A stretch of DNA of 64,000 nucleotides from Chloroflexota bacterium (GCA_029778615.1 JAKOPZ010000010.1:1-64000); one strand, 5' to 3'; shown: positions 1 through 9,388, numbered from the stretch's first letter. Numbers and translations: made by a program. Notes: a model not told the origin generated them from the sequence alone.

Positions 1-1008
1 AACGCGGCGCGCGAGGGCAAGGACAACGCGCCCGAATCCGAAGAAATTCCGTTTTACAGTTCCGCCGAAATTTTACGCACGAAACGTTTCGACCAATTCA
101 CCGAAGAGGAATTGCGCGCGGCGCGGCGTTTCATCGAGCAAATGAATTGGCGCGTCGGCTTAAGAAAAACGCGGCGCTATAAAAGAATTTCGCGCGGCGC
201 ACGTCTCGATTTGTCACGCGCGTTACGGCGAAATTTGAAACACGGCGCGGAATTGTACGATTTGCCCGCGCGCGAAAAAAAGTTCAAACCGCGTCCGTTG
301 GTAATTCTCGCGGACATCAGCGGTTCGATGGAACACTATTCGCGCATGGTGCTCCATCTCGTCCACGCGTTGAGCGCGAGCGATGTCGCGTCGCATGTGG
401 AAACGTTCGTATTCAGCACGCGGCTTTCGCACATCACGAACGATTTGAAACGCAAAAGCGTTGATGCCGCGCTCGCGCGTGTAACCGCGCACGTTCAAGA
501 TTTCGGCGGCGGCACGCGTATCGGCGACGCGTTGAAAACATTCAATTACAAATGGGCGCGGCGCGTGTTACGCAACGGCGCGGTGGTGCTAATCATCAGC
601 GATGGATGGGACAGAGGGGATTTGGAAATACTGCGGGATGAGATGGCGCGCTTGCAAAAAAATTCCGCGCGTTTGATTTGGCTGAATCCGTTGTTGAGCG
701 GCGCACCGTTTCAAGCCGAAGCGCAGGGTTTGAAAATCGCGCTGAATTTTGTGGACGACCATTTGTCGGTGCAAAATCTCGCGTCGCTGGAACAATTGGT
801 GAATGTGTTGGGAACAATTGGGGATTCGCGCCCCGAACGCCGCCAACTGCCGCGTGTTGAAATTCCGCGCGAGGAAACGCGAACGCAAAAAAGAATGGAC
901 CCGACGCAACTTGCGACGAGTGATTATGTGCGAAGGACGATGGTGGTGAAAATTGTGAATGGAGTGCCGACGTTCGTGCAGGACGAAAATCCGAGTGATT
1001 TGTATTGA
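1..1008 (+). CDS. VWA domain protein, CoxE-like (5' end outside window)
   Basis: The reading frame is open from base 1, so the N-terminus lies upstream; about 335 residues are visible. A von Willebrand A domain is shown by the MIDAS motif DISGSM (codons near 322-340) followed by the hydrophobic VWA helix, and by a GGGTRIGDAL segment that supplies the second metal-binding Thr. This arrangement fits the CoxE-like VWA family, which usually works with a MoxR-type AAA+ ATPase encoded nearby; that partner would be upstream of the window. The exact substrate is unknown. The stop codon overlaps the long form of the next reading frame, so the two genes may be cotranscribed. The family call is firm, the function is inferred. 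Confidence 0.85.
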   Translation, partial: NAAREGKDNAPESEEIPFYSSAEILRTKRFDQFTEEELRAARRFIEQMNWRVGLRKTRRYKRISRGARLDLSRALRRNLKHGAELYDLPAREKKFKPRPLVILADISGSMEHYSRMVLHLVHALSASDVASHVETFVFSTRLSHITNDLKRKSVDAALARVTAHVQDFGGGTRIGDALKTFNYKWARRVLRNGAVVLIISDGWDRGDLEILRDEMARLQKNSARLIWLNPLLSGAPFQAEAQGLKIALNFVDDHLSVQNLASLEQLVNVLGTIGDSRPERRQLPRVEIPREETRTQKRMDPTQLATSDYVRRTMVVKIVNGVPTFVQDENPSDLY

Positions 1009-1025
1009 GAGGTTTCCACGAAGAA

Positions 1026-2000
1026 ATGTTTTTCATTTTCCGAACTACAATCCTACCCATCATAGTTGTTCTCTATCTCTCGTCTTGTGTAACACCATCC
1101 TCCACACCCCTCCCCCCATCCACCACAACACCGCCCACCATCGCCACATCCGCACCGACACAAGAACCAACAGTCATCGCGCCGACCATCGCGCCAACCG
1201 TCAATCCCCAATCTCCAGTCTCCAATCTCCTTCCCATTTTCGACACGCACGCGCATTACAGCCGCAATTCGTGGAGCGTGTATTCGCCGCAAGACATTAT
1301 CAATAAACTCATCAACGCGAATGTGGCGCGCGCATTGATTTCGAGTTCGCCTGATGAAGGCACGCGGCGATTGTATGAACTCGACCCCGTTCGCATTGTG
1401 CCGGGACTGCGTCCATATCACGACGACGTGACGACGACGAATTGGGAGACGAGCGAAAAAACATTGCCGTATTTGGAAGAAAGAATTGATTCGCCGATTT
1501 ACGTCGCGCTCGGCGAAATTCATGTTCACGTTCAAAATATCGAATCGCCGATTTTTCAAAACGCGGTGAAACGCGCGCTCGCGCGCAATTTGATTCTGCA
1601 CATTCATTCCGACGCCGAAACGATTCGCGCGGTTTATAAAATCGCGCCCGATGCAAAAATTTTGTGGGCGCACGCGGGTTTGATAGAGTCGCCGCAGACC
1701 GTTTCGCAAGTGTTGGACGAATTTCCGAATCTGTGGACTGACATTTCGATTCGCGAGTATTCCATTGCACCAAATGGAAAATTGTCCGACGAGTGGAGCG
1801 CGTTATTTTTGAAACATCCCGACCGCATAACGATTGGGAGCGATACGTGGATTCCCGAACGCTGGACGAGTTACGAAAAAATCATCGAACATGACCGCGC
1901 ATGGTTGAATCAACTGCCGCGCGAGGTCGCAGAACAAATCGCATTTCGCAACGCGGTGAAATTGTTTGGAATAAAGGATGCGAGCGATTTGCAAAAATAA
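1026..2000 (+). CDS. Amidohydrolase-family TIM-barrel lipoprotein
   Basis: A 324-residue protein. The N-terminus is a lipoprotein signal: hydrophobic residues 3-18 and a lipobox LSSC with Cys21. A Thr/Pro-rich linker (about 22-68) follows, then a metal-dependent hydrolase barrel starting with the metal-binding DTHAH motif (residues 73-77). Further on are LHIHSD, WAHAG and GSDTW, which match the later metal ligands and catalytic Asp of the Amidohydro_2 group. The ATG at 1026 is preferred over the in-frame TTG at 1005 because it begins directly at the signal peptide. It is predicted to be a membrane-anchored extracytoplasmic hydrolase of unknown substrate. The linker DNA contains the heptamer repeat listed separately. 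Confidence 0.82.
   Translation: MFFIFRTTILPIIVVLYLSSCVTPSSTPLPPSTTTPPTIATSAPTQEPTVIAPTIAPTVNPQSPVSNLLPIFDTHAHYSRNSWSVYSPQDIINKLINANVARALISSSPDEGTRRLYELDPVRIVPGLRPYHDDVTTTNWETSEKTLPYLEERIDSPIYVALGEIHVHVQNIESPIFQNAVKRALARNLILHIHSDAETIRAVYKIAPDAKILWAHAGLIESPQTVSQVLDEFPNLWTDISIREYSIAPNGKLSDEWSALFLKHPDRITIGSDTWIPERWTSYEKIIEHDRAWLNQLPREVAEQIAFRNAVKLFGIKDASDLQK
1201..1228. repeat. Heptamer tandem repeat (CCAATCT type) inside a coding linker
   Basis: Four 7-nt units follow one another: TCAATCC, CCAATCT, CCAGTCT, CCAATCT. They encode part of the flexible linker of the amidohydrolase lipoprotein. Similar degenerate units occur near 15048, 31116, 34261 and 37121. Confidence 0.6.
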
Positions 2001-2050
2001 AGGACGGCGGAGATTTCCACCGTCCTTACTACTTGCTACCTACTACTTTT
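2000..2050. terminator. Hairpin terminator between convergent genes
   Basis: AAGGACGG (2000-2007) pairs with CCGTCCTT (2020-2027), with a smaller GG/CC stem inside the loop. A T-rich stretch ends in a T run at about 2045-2051. It separates the amidohydrolase lipoprotein from the convergent acyl-CoA synthetase. Confidence 0.6.
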
Positions 2051-2055
2051 TTCCC

Positions 2056-3780
2056 CTACTTCTTGTCCCCGTTCGCCGCCATTTTTGCTTTTTCTTCGGC
2101 GACCAATTCGCGCCGCAAAATTTTTCCAATCATCGTCTTGGGCAGCGCGTCGCGGAATTCCAGCGCACGCGGCACTTTGTACGGCGCGAGATTTTGTTTG
2201 CAAAACGCGATGATTTCTTCTGCCGTCGCGGTTTGCCCCGGTTTCAACACCACGAACGCTTTTGCCGATTCCCCGCGATACGAATCGGGAATGCCTATCG
2301 CCGTTGCTTCCAGCACGGCGGGATGTTGGTACAACACCTCTTCGATTTCGCGTGGATAAATGTTGTAACCGCCCGAAATAATCATTTCCTTCAAACGGTC
2401 CACGATGCGGAAATAGCCGTCCTCATCCATCACCGCCACATCGCCCGTGTGCAGCCACCCATCGCGAATGGTCTTCATCGTCTCGTCGGGTTTGTTCCAA
2501 TAGCCCTTCATTACCTGCGGACCCTTGACGCACAATTCGCCGGGCGTTCCTATCGGCACTTCTTTATCGCCGGTTTCCACATCAAACAATTTCACGTCGG
2601 TATCCGGCATCGGCACGCCGATGGTGCCGATGCGATTTTCGCCAAACACCGGATTCGCCGTCACGACCGGCGATGCTTCGCTCAAGCCGTAACCTTCCAC
2701 CAAACGTCCGCCCGTAATCTCACCGAACTTTTTCGAAACTTCGATGGGCAGTCCCGCCGCGCCGCTGATGCACGCCTTGATAGATTTCATATCATATTTC
2801 CCGACGTTGGGATTGTTGTTGATGGCGGTGTACAGCGTTGGCACACCGGGAAAGAACGATGGCTTGTGTTTGTCAATCGCTTTGAGTAAATGGTCCAGAT
2901 CGCGCGGATTCGGTATGAGAATCAACGTTCCCGCGAGCAGCATCGCTTCGTTCAAACATGTCGTCATGGCGTACGAATGAAACATCGGCAGCGCGGTCAA
3001 AAATCCTTCGTGCCCTTCCTTCGCCCACGGAATCCACGCGCGCAGTTGGACTGTATTTGCCATCAAATTGCGATGTGCCAATTGCGCCGCTTTGGGCAAG
3101 CCGGTGGTGCCGCCCGTGTACAACAACACCGCGTCGTCCTCCGGTTTCACGTCCACACTCGGCGGCACCGTGGATTCATTTTGCATCACGTCTTGAAACC
3201 AATGGTCACCCGAAACGAGTTCCACGCGATGCCCTTCCTTTTTTTCCATCGCGAGCGTAAACAATGTTCTCAGCACGGTGGGAAAATATTCTTTGATGTT
3301 GGCCACAATCACATTCTTGACTCGCGTCTTGCCGCGCACCTCTTGCAACTTTGGATAAAACTGTGACAACGCCACAATCGTTTCCGCGCCCGAATCCTGC
3401 AAAATAAATTCCAACTCGCGCGGTGTATAAATGGGATTCACCGGCGCAATCACTGCGCCCGCTTTCAGCGCGCCATAAAACGCGATGGCAAACTGCGGGC
3501 AGTTGGGTAAATAAATCGCCACGCGGTCGCCTTTTTTCACACCCATTTTCACCAGCGCGTTCGCAAAGCGATTCACCGCCTCGCGCAACGCGCGATACGA
3601 GACTTGCGCGTCCATCAATGGTTGTCCGGGCAATTTGTGCGCGACCGCGCCAAAAATCATCGCCGCGCGGTCCGGATACTCGGCGGCAGCATCATCCAGC
3701 AATTTAAACAAAGGCGCTTGCGGATAGGTCAAGGTCGAGGGCACACCTTGTTCATAATTCTTGTACCAAACGCGTTCCAT
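2056..3780 (-). CDS. fadD: Long-chain fatty-acid--CoA ligase
   Basis: A 574-residue AMP-forming acyl-CoA synthetase (ANL superfamily). It activates fatty acids to acyl-CoA through an acyl-adenylate. The phosphate-binding motif YTGGTTGLPK, the GYGLSEASP motif, the HTGDVAVMDEDGYF hinge region and the C-terminal GKILRREL with the catalytic Lys are all present in order. The start at 3780 is chosen because AAAGGAG lies about 6 nt upstream; a longer frame to 3864 has no such signal. No membrane segment is seen. It is probably a single-gene unit facing away from udk. Substrate chain length cannot be read from the sequence. Confidence 0.93.
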   Translation of the reverse strand: MERVWYKNYEQGVPSTLTYPQAPLFKLLDDAAAEYPDRAAMIFGAVAHKLPGQPLMDAQVSYRALREAVNRFANALVKMGVKKGDRVAIYLPNCPQFAIAFYGALKAGAVIAPVNPIYTPRELEFILQDSGAETIVALSQFYPKLQEVRGKTRVKNVIVANIKEYFPTVLRTLFTLAMEKKEGHRVELVSGDHWFQDVMQNESTVPPSVDVKPEDDAVLLYTGGTTGLPKAAQLAHRNLMANTVQLRAWIPWAKEGHEGFLTALPMFHSYAMTTCLNEAMLLAGTLILIPNPRDLDHLLKAIDKHKPSFFPGVPTLYTAINNNPNVGKYDMKSIKACISGAAGLPIEVSKKFGEITGGRLVEGYGLSEASPVVTANPVFGENRIGTIGVPMPDTDVKLFDVETGDKEVPIGTPGELCVKGPQVMKGYWNKPDETMKTIRDGWLHTGDVAVMDEDGYFRIVDRLKEMIISGGYNIYPREIEEVLYQHPAVLEATAIGIPDSYRGESAKAFVVLKPGQTATAEEIIAFCKQNLAPYKVPRALEFRDALPKTMIGKILRRELVAEEKAKMAANGDKK

Positions 3781-3954
3781 TTTTCTCCTTTCGTCATTGA
3801 AACAGGGAGGAACAGTCAGAGTAGTGCTCGCGCGCATTTTACGAAACCCACTTTCAGGTGTCAAGGGTCATTGCACCTGTGTTTAGCGCGGCAATGGTCA
3901 TGCCCTCGCCACCACATCGAGGTTGTCATCGCCTTTCGGCTGACGCAATCGTTG

Positions 3955-3960
3955 TATAAT
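3955..3960 (+). promoter_or_regulatory. -10 box overlapping the start of udk
   Basis: A perfect TATAAT lies at 3955-3960, so the annotated ATG (3959) overlaps it. Transcription would begin near 3967-3968, where an in-frame GTG stands. No convincing -35 was found. It suggests a leaderless transcript starting at GTG 3968. Confidence 0.45.
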
Positions 3961-4591
3961 GACGTTTGTGCACGCATTGGTGATTGGTCTCGCAGGCGGC
4001 TCCGGTTCGGGCAAAACAACTATCGCCCGTACGATTATGGAACGCGTCGGACGCGACCGCATCGCCTTTGTGCAGCACGATGCCTATTACTGCGACCAAA
4101 GCGATGTGCCGTTTGAAATTCGCGCGCAGGTAAATTATGACCATCCCGATTCGTTGGAGACCTCACTGCTCATCAAGCATCTCCACGCGCTGCGCGCGGG
4201 GCAGGCAGTGGATGTTCCCGTTTACGATTTTTCTCTCTTTACGCGCACGCACGAAACGACGCGCATCGAACCGCGTCCCGTGATTTTGGTCGAAGGCATT
4301 TTGATTTTTGTGGACCCGCTCTTGCGTGCCCTGTTCGACATTAAATTGTATGTGGATGCGCCCGCCGACTTGCGATTCATTCGTCGCCTCCAACGCGACA
4401 TGACAGAGCGCAATCGCTCACCCGAGAGTGTGATACGCCAATATCTGGAAACCGTGCGCCCGATGCACATCGAATTTGTCGAGCCGACCAAACGCTTTGC
4501 CGATTTAATTCTGCCCGAAGGCGGCTTTAATCCGGTCGGCGTGGATGTCATCGTCGCGCGCGTGCGGGCGATGTTGGAGGCAAAAGGTTAA
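3959..4591 (+). CDS. udk: Uridine kinase
   Basis: A 210-residue P-loop kinase phosphorylating uridine or cytidine in pyrimidine salvage. The Walker A motif GGSGSGKTT is at residues 13-21. HDAYYCD, YDHPDS, the substrate-loop sequence VYDFSLFTRT and LVEGILIF follow, all typical of uridine kinases, and length is normal. The start is uncertain: ATG 3959 overlaps a TATAAT box, so the in-frame GTG at 3968 may be the true start, shortening the protein by three residues with no loss of domain. The HepT-like gene follows after 67 nt. Confidence 0.92.
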   Translation: MTFVHALVIGLAGGSGSGKTTIARTIMERVGRDRIAFVQHDAYYCDQSDVPFEIRAQVNYDHPDSLETSLLIKHLHALRAGQAVDVPVYDFSLFTRTHETTRIEPRPVILVEGILIFVDPLLRALFDIKLYVDAPADLRFIRRLQRDMTERNRSPESVIRQYLETVRPMHIEFVEPTKRFADLILPEGGFNPVGVDVIVARVRAMLEAKG

Positions 4592-4658
4592 CGATGAAAA
4601 ATTTGAAACGGCTGCGCGAGCAGGGCGAGATGATGAATCGAGAGCAAGGGCAGATGCA

Positions 4659-5117
4659 ATGAACCCATCCCTTCTCCCCAAACTGGACGCGCTCGAAACG
4701 TATCTTGCCGACCTCAAAGAAATCCACGTCGCCAATTTTGACGCGTACGAGCAAGACAAGATGCTGCGCCGCTACGCCGAACGAATGCTGCACATGACCA
4801 TTGATGCGTGCATTCAAATCGGCATTGATATTTTGACCCAGGCGGGACTGCGCGCGCCGGAAAATTATCACGACGTTTTTAGCGTGCTCGGCGAACACAA
4901 GATTTTGTCGCCCTTGCTGGTGCATTCGATGACGATGATGGTCGAGTTACGCAATGTGCTGGTGTACGAATACGATGTCGTTGACCACATGATGGTGTAT
5001 AGTGTGTTGAAACGCCGTTTGGATGACCTCGCGGAATTTGTGCGCGCGATTCGCGCGTATGCCAACGGCGAACCGTACGTCCCCTCCCCTCTCTTTGAAC
5101 CGGAAGCGAACGACTAG
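4659..5117 (+). CDS. HepT-like (DUF86) protein with altered catalytic motif
   Basis: A 152-residue all-helical protein of the HepT/DUF86 family, known as the RNase toxin half of HepT-MntA pairs. The family motif R-x4-H-x-Y appears here as RNVLVYEY: the Arg and final Tyr are kept but the His codon is TAC (Tyr). No MntA-type nucleotidyltransferase (GSx10DxD) was found next to it; upstream is uridine kinase, downstream the flippase. The ATG at 4659 begins a compact HepT-length protein, whereas the longer frame overlaps udk. It may be an inactive or diverged stand-alone member. The family call is good; toxin activity is doubtful. Confidence 0.75.
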   Translation: MNPSLLPKLDALETYLADLKEIHVANFDAYEQDKMLRRYAERMLHMTIDACIQIGIDILTQAGLRAPENYHDVFSVLGEHKILSPLLVHSMTMMVELRNVLVYEYDVVDHMMVYSVLKRRLDDLAEFVRAIRAYANGEPYVPSPLFEPEAND

Positions 5118-5134
5118 CGCGCGCGGGAATTTCG

Positions 5135-6688
5135 ATGCCCCCCGATGAACACGCGCTCGGTGAGCGAGACGCTCGCGAGCTTTCTTTGGCAACTCGCATC
5201 GTGCGCGGCGGCGCGGCAGTGGCGCTCGCTTCGTATTTTCTCTTTGCGTTCGGCTTTCTCTCCAACCTCGCGCTCACGCGGCTGCTCGCGCCCGCCGATT
5301 TTGGAATTTTCGCGCTCGGCACTTTTTTTTTCGCCCTCGTCAATCTCCGCGCCAAGTCCGGCATTGACCAATCGTTCGCGCAGTATCAAAACACCGACGC
5401 GGAAGCTTCGGGAACGTTTGCGGTTTTGAGTATCGCCACCGGCGCGGCGTCCCTGCTGGTCGCGCTGTTGGCAGTTCCCATTTTGGGCGCGCTCGGTTAT
5501 CCGCAAGCGGTGACCCTCGCAATGCTCGTGCTGGCAGGCGTAGGCGTGATGGATTCTGTGATGGGCATCGCGTGGGTGCATCTTGACAAAGCGCTTTTGT
5601 TCACGCGCGTAAGTCTCGTGACTGCCGTCGCGTTTCCGCTTTCCTACTTGCCCGCGTTTGTACTCGCCTTTAACGGCGGTGGGTACTGGGCGCTGCTCGC
5701 GCAAAATATCGCGTATTCGATTTTGCTCTTGGTTGGCTTGTGGCTGACGGCGCGCCGCGTGTTGCCGCATGTGTGGCAGCAGCGTTGGACATTTTCAAAA
5801 ACGCTCGCCAAACAATTTTTGCGCTTTGGAATTTTCGTCGGGCTCGCAACAATTTTTTCCACCATCGTCTATCAGTTTGATAATTTTCTCGTCGGCACGT
5901 TCGTGAATCTGGAAACGCTCGGCTATTATGACCGCGCGTATCGCATCGCGCAGTGGTCATCCATTTTGATTGGCAGTGTGCTCACGCGCACCGCGTTCTA
6001 TGCGTATGCGCGTCTGCAAAAGGACGTCGCGCGTTTGACCAAAACCGCGCAAATGTCATTGTGGATTGTGACAACACTCGCAGTCCCGATTGCGCTTGCC
6101 ATCTTTGTTTCAGCGGACCCGCTCGTACTATTTCTGTTTGGCGAAAAATGGCTGCCGAGCGCACCGCTGTTGAAATTTCTCGTCGCGTATTCCATTCTGC
6201 GTCCGCTGCTCGACGACGCCAGTTCGCTGTTTATTGCCGTTGGACATCCGCGCCGCACGACGCTCGTCGTCATTTTTCAGGCGCTGGCTTTGATTCTCGC
6301 GGCGACGCCATTGACATTTCAATTTGGCGCAGTGGGAACGGCGAGCGGTGTCGGCATCGCGTTTGGCGTGGGTCTGATTGTCACATATTATTTTGTGCGC
6401 CGCACCCTGCCTGCCCTTTCCCTCCGCGATGCCTTCGCGGTGCCGCTGCTCGCAACAGTGCTCACGGCAAGCGCGGCAATACCCGCTGCCGGTTGGCTGG
6501 GCACGCGGCAGTTACCATCGGTCGTAACCTTGAGTTTGGAAGGCGCGCTGACGATGGCACTCTATTTCGCGGTGACGTTTGCGATGCGCCCACACGTTAC
6601 GCGCGAGCGCGCGCAGTACGTGTGGCGTTTGTTTCGCCAAAAGGAAGCGGCGCGACAAGTTTCGATTGGAGAATCTGGCAATGAATGA
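5135..6688 (+). CDS. Polysaccharide flippase, Wzx/MATE-like (MOP superfamily)
   Basis: A 517-residue integral membrane protein with about twelve to fourteen hydrophobic segments from residue 24 on. The N-terminal pattern LTRLLAPADFGIFAL and the mid-protein YQFDNFLVGTF...LGYYDRAYRIAQ are typical of the polysaccharide synthesis/export family that flips lipid-linked oligosaccharides across the membrane. It opens a run of eight genes with 1-17 nt overlaps or very small gaps, all for sugar polymer synthesis, which supports the role. The substrate is unknown. Its end overlaps the next gene by 8 nt. Confidence 0.9.
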   Translation: MPPDEHALGERDARELSLATRIVRGGAAVALASYFLFAFGFLSNLALTRLLAPADFGIFALGTFFFALVNLRAKSGIDQSFAQYQNTDAEASGTFAVLSIATGAASLLVALLAVPILGALGYPQAVTLAMLVLAGVGVMDSVMGIAWVHLDKALLFTRVSLVTAVAFPLSYLPAFVLAFNGGGYWALLAQNIAYSILLLVGLWLTARRVLPHVWQQRWTFSKTLAKQFLRFGIFVGLATIFSTIVYQFDNFLVGTFVNLETLGYYDRAYRIAQWSSILIGSVLTRTAFYAYARLQKDVARLTKTAQMSLWIVTTLAVPIALAIFVSADPLVLFLFGEKWLPSAPLLKFLVAYSILRPLLDDASSLFIAVGHPRRTTLVVIFQALALILAATPLTFQFGAVGTASGVGIAFGVGLIVTYYFVRRTLPALSLRDAFAVPLLATVLTASAAIPAAGWLGTRQLPSVVTLSLEGALTMALYFAVTFAMRPHVTRERAQYVWRLFRQKEAARQVSIGESGNE

Positions 6689-7292
6689 TGTGTTTATTCA
6701 TCCGAACGCGGTTGTTTCGGACCAAGCCGAAATCGGCGCGGGCACAAAAATTTGGATGAACGTCCAAATTCGCGAAAATGTAAAAATTGGACGCAGCTGT
6801 ATTATCGGTCGCAATACCTATATCGAAGACGGTGTCACACTCGGCGACAACTGCAAGGTGCAAAACAACGCGCTGTTGTACCGCAGCGCGACGTTAGAAG
6901 ACGGCGTGTTCATCGGACCCGGCGTCATTCTCACCAACGACAAAATTCCGCGCGCAGTGAATCCCGATGGCTCTCTCAAAAGCGCTGACGATTGGCATGC
7001 GGGACACATTCACATCGGGCGCGGCGCGTCCATCGGCGCGGGCGCTGTCGTACTGACGGATTTATCCGTCGGCGCGTGGGCAATGGTGGCAGCTGGCGCG
7101 CTTATTACGAAAAATGTTCCCGCGCACGCGTTGGTTGTCGGTATTCCCGCGCGCATCGTCGGATATGTGTGCAAATGCGGACAACGTTTGATTGCGCACG
7201 GACACAACGGCGACCGCATTTGGATTTGCACGCGCGACGGTCTGCAATATCGCATGGGCGCGCACGGTGACTTGGAAAGCGAGACCGCCTAG
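6681..7292 (+). CDS. Left-handed beta-helix N-acetyltransferase, WbpD/WlbB-like
   Basis: A 203-residue hexapeptide-repeat acyltransferase. Repeats run from about residue 8 to 155, for example GAGTKIWMNVQI and HIGRGASIGAGAVV. The end has the VGIPARIVGYVCKCG signature shared with enzymes that N-acetylate UDP-3-amino-uronic sugars. In such pathways the sugar nucleotide first passes a WbpA-type dehydrogenase, and one is encoded at 28233. The ATG at 6681 overlaps the flippase end by 8 nt. The aminotransferase and oxidase of that pathway are not in this window, so the exact substrate is inferred. Confidence 0.85.
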   Translation: MNDVFIHPNAVVSDQAEIGAGTKIWMNVQIRENVKIGRSCIIGRNTYIEDGVTLGDNCKVQNNALLYRSATLEDGVFIGPGVILTNDKIPRAVNPDGSLKSADDWHAGHIHIGRGASIGAGAVVLTDLSVGAWAMVAAGALITKNVPAHALVVGIPARIVGYVCKCGQRLIAHGHNGDRIWICTRDGLQYRMGAHGDLESETA

Positions 7293-7295
7293 ACG

Positions 7296-8264
7296 ATGCC
7301 GCGCGTCAGCATTCTCATTCCCGCGTACAACCGCGCCAACTATTTGTCCGAAACGCTTGCGAGCGCGTTGGCGCAAACGCTTGATGACATCGAGATTATT
7401 GTCGTGGATGACGGCTCCACTGACGAAACGGCGCGTGTGGTGCACGCGATTTCTGATGTGCGCGTCCGATACACATATCAAGAAAATCGCGGGGTGAGCG
7501 CGGCGCTGAACACCGCGTGGCGCGCGGCGTCCAGTGAGTTTGTCGCGATTCTTGGCTCGGATGATGTAATGCTGCCGGAGCAAATTGCAACGCTCCTGCC
7601 GCCGCTGGAAGAGGATGCGCGCGTCGGTGTTGTGTATGCGCGGGCAATCGGGATGGATGCGCAAGGCGCACCGCTCACGCAATTGAGCGGCGCGCCCGAA
7701 CGCTTTGCAGGGCAAACGCTTTTGAGTTTGGTCTATGGCGATTTTGTATGTCCGATTGCGGTGCTGATTCGCCGCGCTGCGCTCGCCGAGTGCGGTGGGT
7801 ATGACGAGTCGTTGATTGGAAATGAAGATTGGGACTTGTGGATTCGGCTCGCGCGCACATACAAATTTGTCTATGTGCCGCGCGTCCTCGCGCGCTATCG
7901 TTATCATTCGCAGAATCTGACGCGCACCAAATCCGCGCGCATGGAGCGTTTGATGCAGGACCGCGTGCGCGTGCTCGATAAATTCTTCGCGCAGCCCGAT
8001 GTGCCTGCCGAAATTCTGACTATCAAACCCATCGCGTATCGCAACGTCTACATGGATTGGATGATTCGCTATCTCGAACGCGGCGATTTCAAAAACGCGT
8101 ATGCCAAATTTCAGACGGCGCGCGCGCTCTCGCCCGCGCCGTTGCGATTCTTGCCCCGCGCCGCTGCTGTGGTGGCGTACTATTTCGTTTTGAGCAAAAC
8201 GCACTGGGGCGTGCGCTTGGTGGAGGCGCTCACCGCGCGCCGCCGTCAGCGTGCCTCCTCATGA
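7296..8264 (+). CDS. Glycosyltransferase family 2
   Basis: A 322-residue GT-A enzyme. The N-terminus VSILIPAYNRANYLSETL, IIVVDDGSTDET and the DxD-like GSDDVM give the nucleotide-sugar and metal sites. GNEDWDLWIRLA contains the ED pair near the acceptor site. It likely adds one sugar to the lipid-linked repeat unit at the cytoplasmic face. It starts 3 nt after the acetyltransferase, and its stop overlaps the next start as ATGA, so it is translationally coupled. Confidence 0.9.
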   Translation: MPRVSILIPAYNRANYLSETLASALAQTLDDIEIIVVDDGSTDETARVVHAISDVRVRYTYQENRGVSAALNTAWRAASSEFVAILGSDDVMLPEQIATLLPPLEEDARVGVVYARAIGMDAQGAPLTQLSGAPERFAGQTLLSLVYGDFVCPIAVLIRRAALAECGGYDESLIGNEDWDLWIRLARTYKFVYVPRVLARYRYHSQNLTRTKSARMERLMQDRVRVLDKFFAQPDVPAEILTIKPIAYRNVYMDWMIRYLERGDFKNAYAKFQTARALSPAPLRFLPRAAAVVAYYFVLSKTHWGVRLVEALTARRRQRASS

Positions 8265-9388
8265 GCGAAATCAAACCGCGCCTCGCGCTCGTGAGCATCG
8301 GCATTCGCCGCGACCTCCTCGCGCCGCTCGTTTATTTTTCCAAATTCGAATTGGTCCATTTTTACAAAAAAAGTGTGTACGGTGATTTGACCGCCGACGA
8401 TTTTGACCAAACACTGGTTGCGTATTCGTCGCCGCACGATTTGTATCAACAACTCGTGCGCGCCCAACCCGATGTGATTCAGAGCGTCGAGCCATTTTCG
8501 TTTTACACCCAGCCCTTTCTTTGGGCATCGCTTTACGCGGCGCGCCAAACGCACGCGTCACTTTTTGCAGTGACGTACGAAAATCGTCCGCTTGCAGAGA
8601 AATTTGGCGCATGGCGCGCGGCATTGCTGCGCCGCGCATTAGAAATTTTTTTCGCGCGCGCGTGTTTGGTCATCACGCTGAACGACGGTGCGCGCGAAAA
8701 TGTTTTACAGTGTCATGCCGCGCTGCACAAAATTGTGCGCGCGATGTGGGGCAGTTGGGGCGTGGACCTGCGCGAGTTTTTCCCACGCGCGAAAAACTAT
8801 GGCGAGCGTTCCGTACAGGCGCCGGTCATTTTGTTCGTCGGGCGCCTGCACGCGGAAAAAGGCGTTTTCGTTTTGCTCGACGCGTTCGCCCAAATTCGAC
8901 AGCAGTTTTCCAACGCACACTTAAAGTTGGTCGGCGACGGACCCGCCCGCGCGGAACTTGGGGCGCGCATTCAAGCATTCGGTTTGTCCCAATGCGTCAC
9001 GCTAACGGGAACGATGAAGCACCGCGACCTTCCCGAAATTTTTCGCCACGCGGATATTTTTTGTGCGCCGTCGCTGACCACGCGCAAATGGGCGGAACAA
9101 GTGGGCATGTCCGCACTGCAAGCGATGGCGAGCGGCTTGCCGATTGTTTCCACAACGAGCGGCGCAATTCCCGAATACATTCCCGATGGCGTTGCGGGAA
9201 TTTTGGTTCGCGAGAATGATGCTCGCGCGCTGGCAGACGCGTTGCGCGCGCTGCTCGCGCAGCCCGAACGCGCGCGGGAAATGGGACAGCGCGGTTATGG
9301 CTATGCGCGGGCGCACTATGACGCGCAAGCGAATGTGGAACGCGGTCAAGCATTGGTGATGGAGCACTGCCTTGCGCGTCGCGTTTGA
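8261..9388 (+). CDS. Glycosyltransferase family 4
   Basis: A 375-residue GT-B enzyme. The C-terminal half carries ILFVGRLHAEKGVFVLLDAF, LVGDGPAR and the nucleotide-binding region with QVGMSALQAMASGLPIVSTTSGAIPEYI, typical of GT4 retaining transferases. The usual E-x7-E is less exact here (VGMSALQAM). ATG 8261 is preferred because of the ATGA overlap with the GT2 gene. It is part of the polysaccharide operon; donor and acceptor are not predictable. Confidence 0.88.
   Translation: MSEIKPRLALVSIGIRRDLLAPLVYFSKFELVHFYKKSVYGDLTADDFDQTLVAYSSPHDLYQQLVRAQPDVIQSVEPFSFYTQPFLWASLYAARQTHASLFAVTYENRPLAEKFGAWRAALLRRALEIFFARACLVITLNDGARENVLQCHAALHKIVRAMWGSWGVDLREFFPRAKNYGERSVQAPVILFVGRLHAEKGVFVLLDAFAQIRQQFSNAHLKLVGDGPARAELGARIQAFGLSQCVTLTGTMKHRDLPEIFRHADIFCAPSLTTRKWAEQVGMSALQAMASGLPIVSTTSGAIPEYIPDGVAGILVRENDARALADALRALLAQPERAREMGQRGYGYARAHYDAQANVERGQALVMEHCLARRV

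Noticed and set aside
4594-4662. 22-codon frame between udk and the HepT-like gene, overlapping the latter as ATGA
   Set aside because: It could aid translational coupling, but the peptide shows no family features and does not resemble an MntA remnant.
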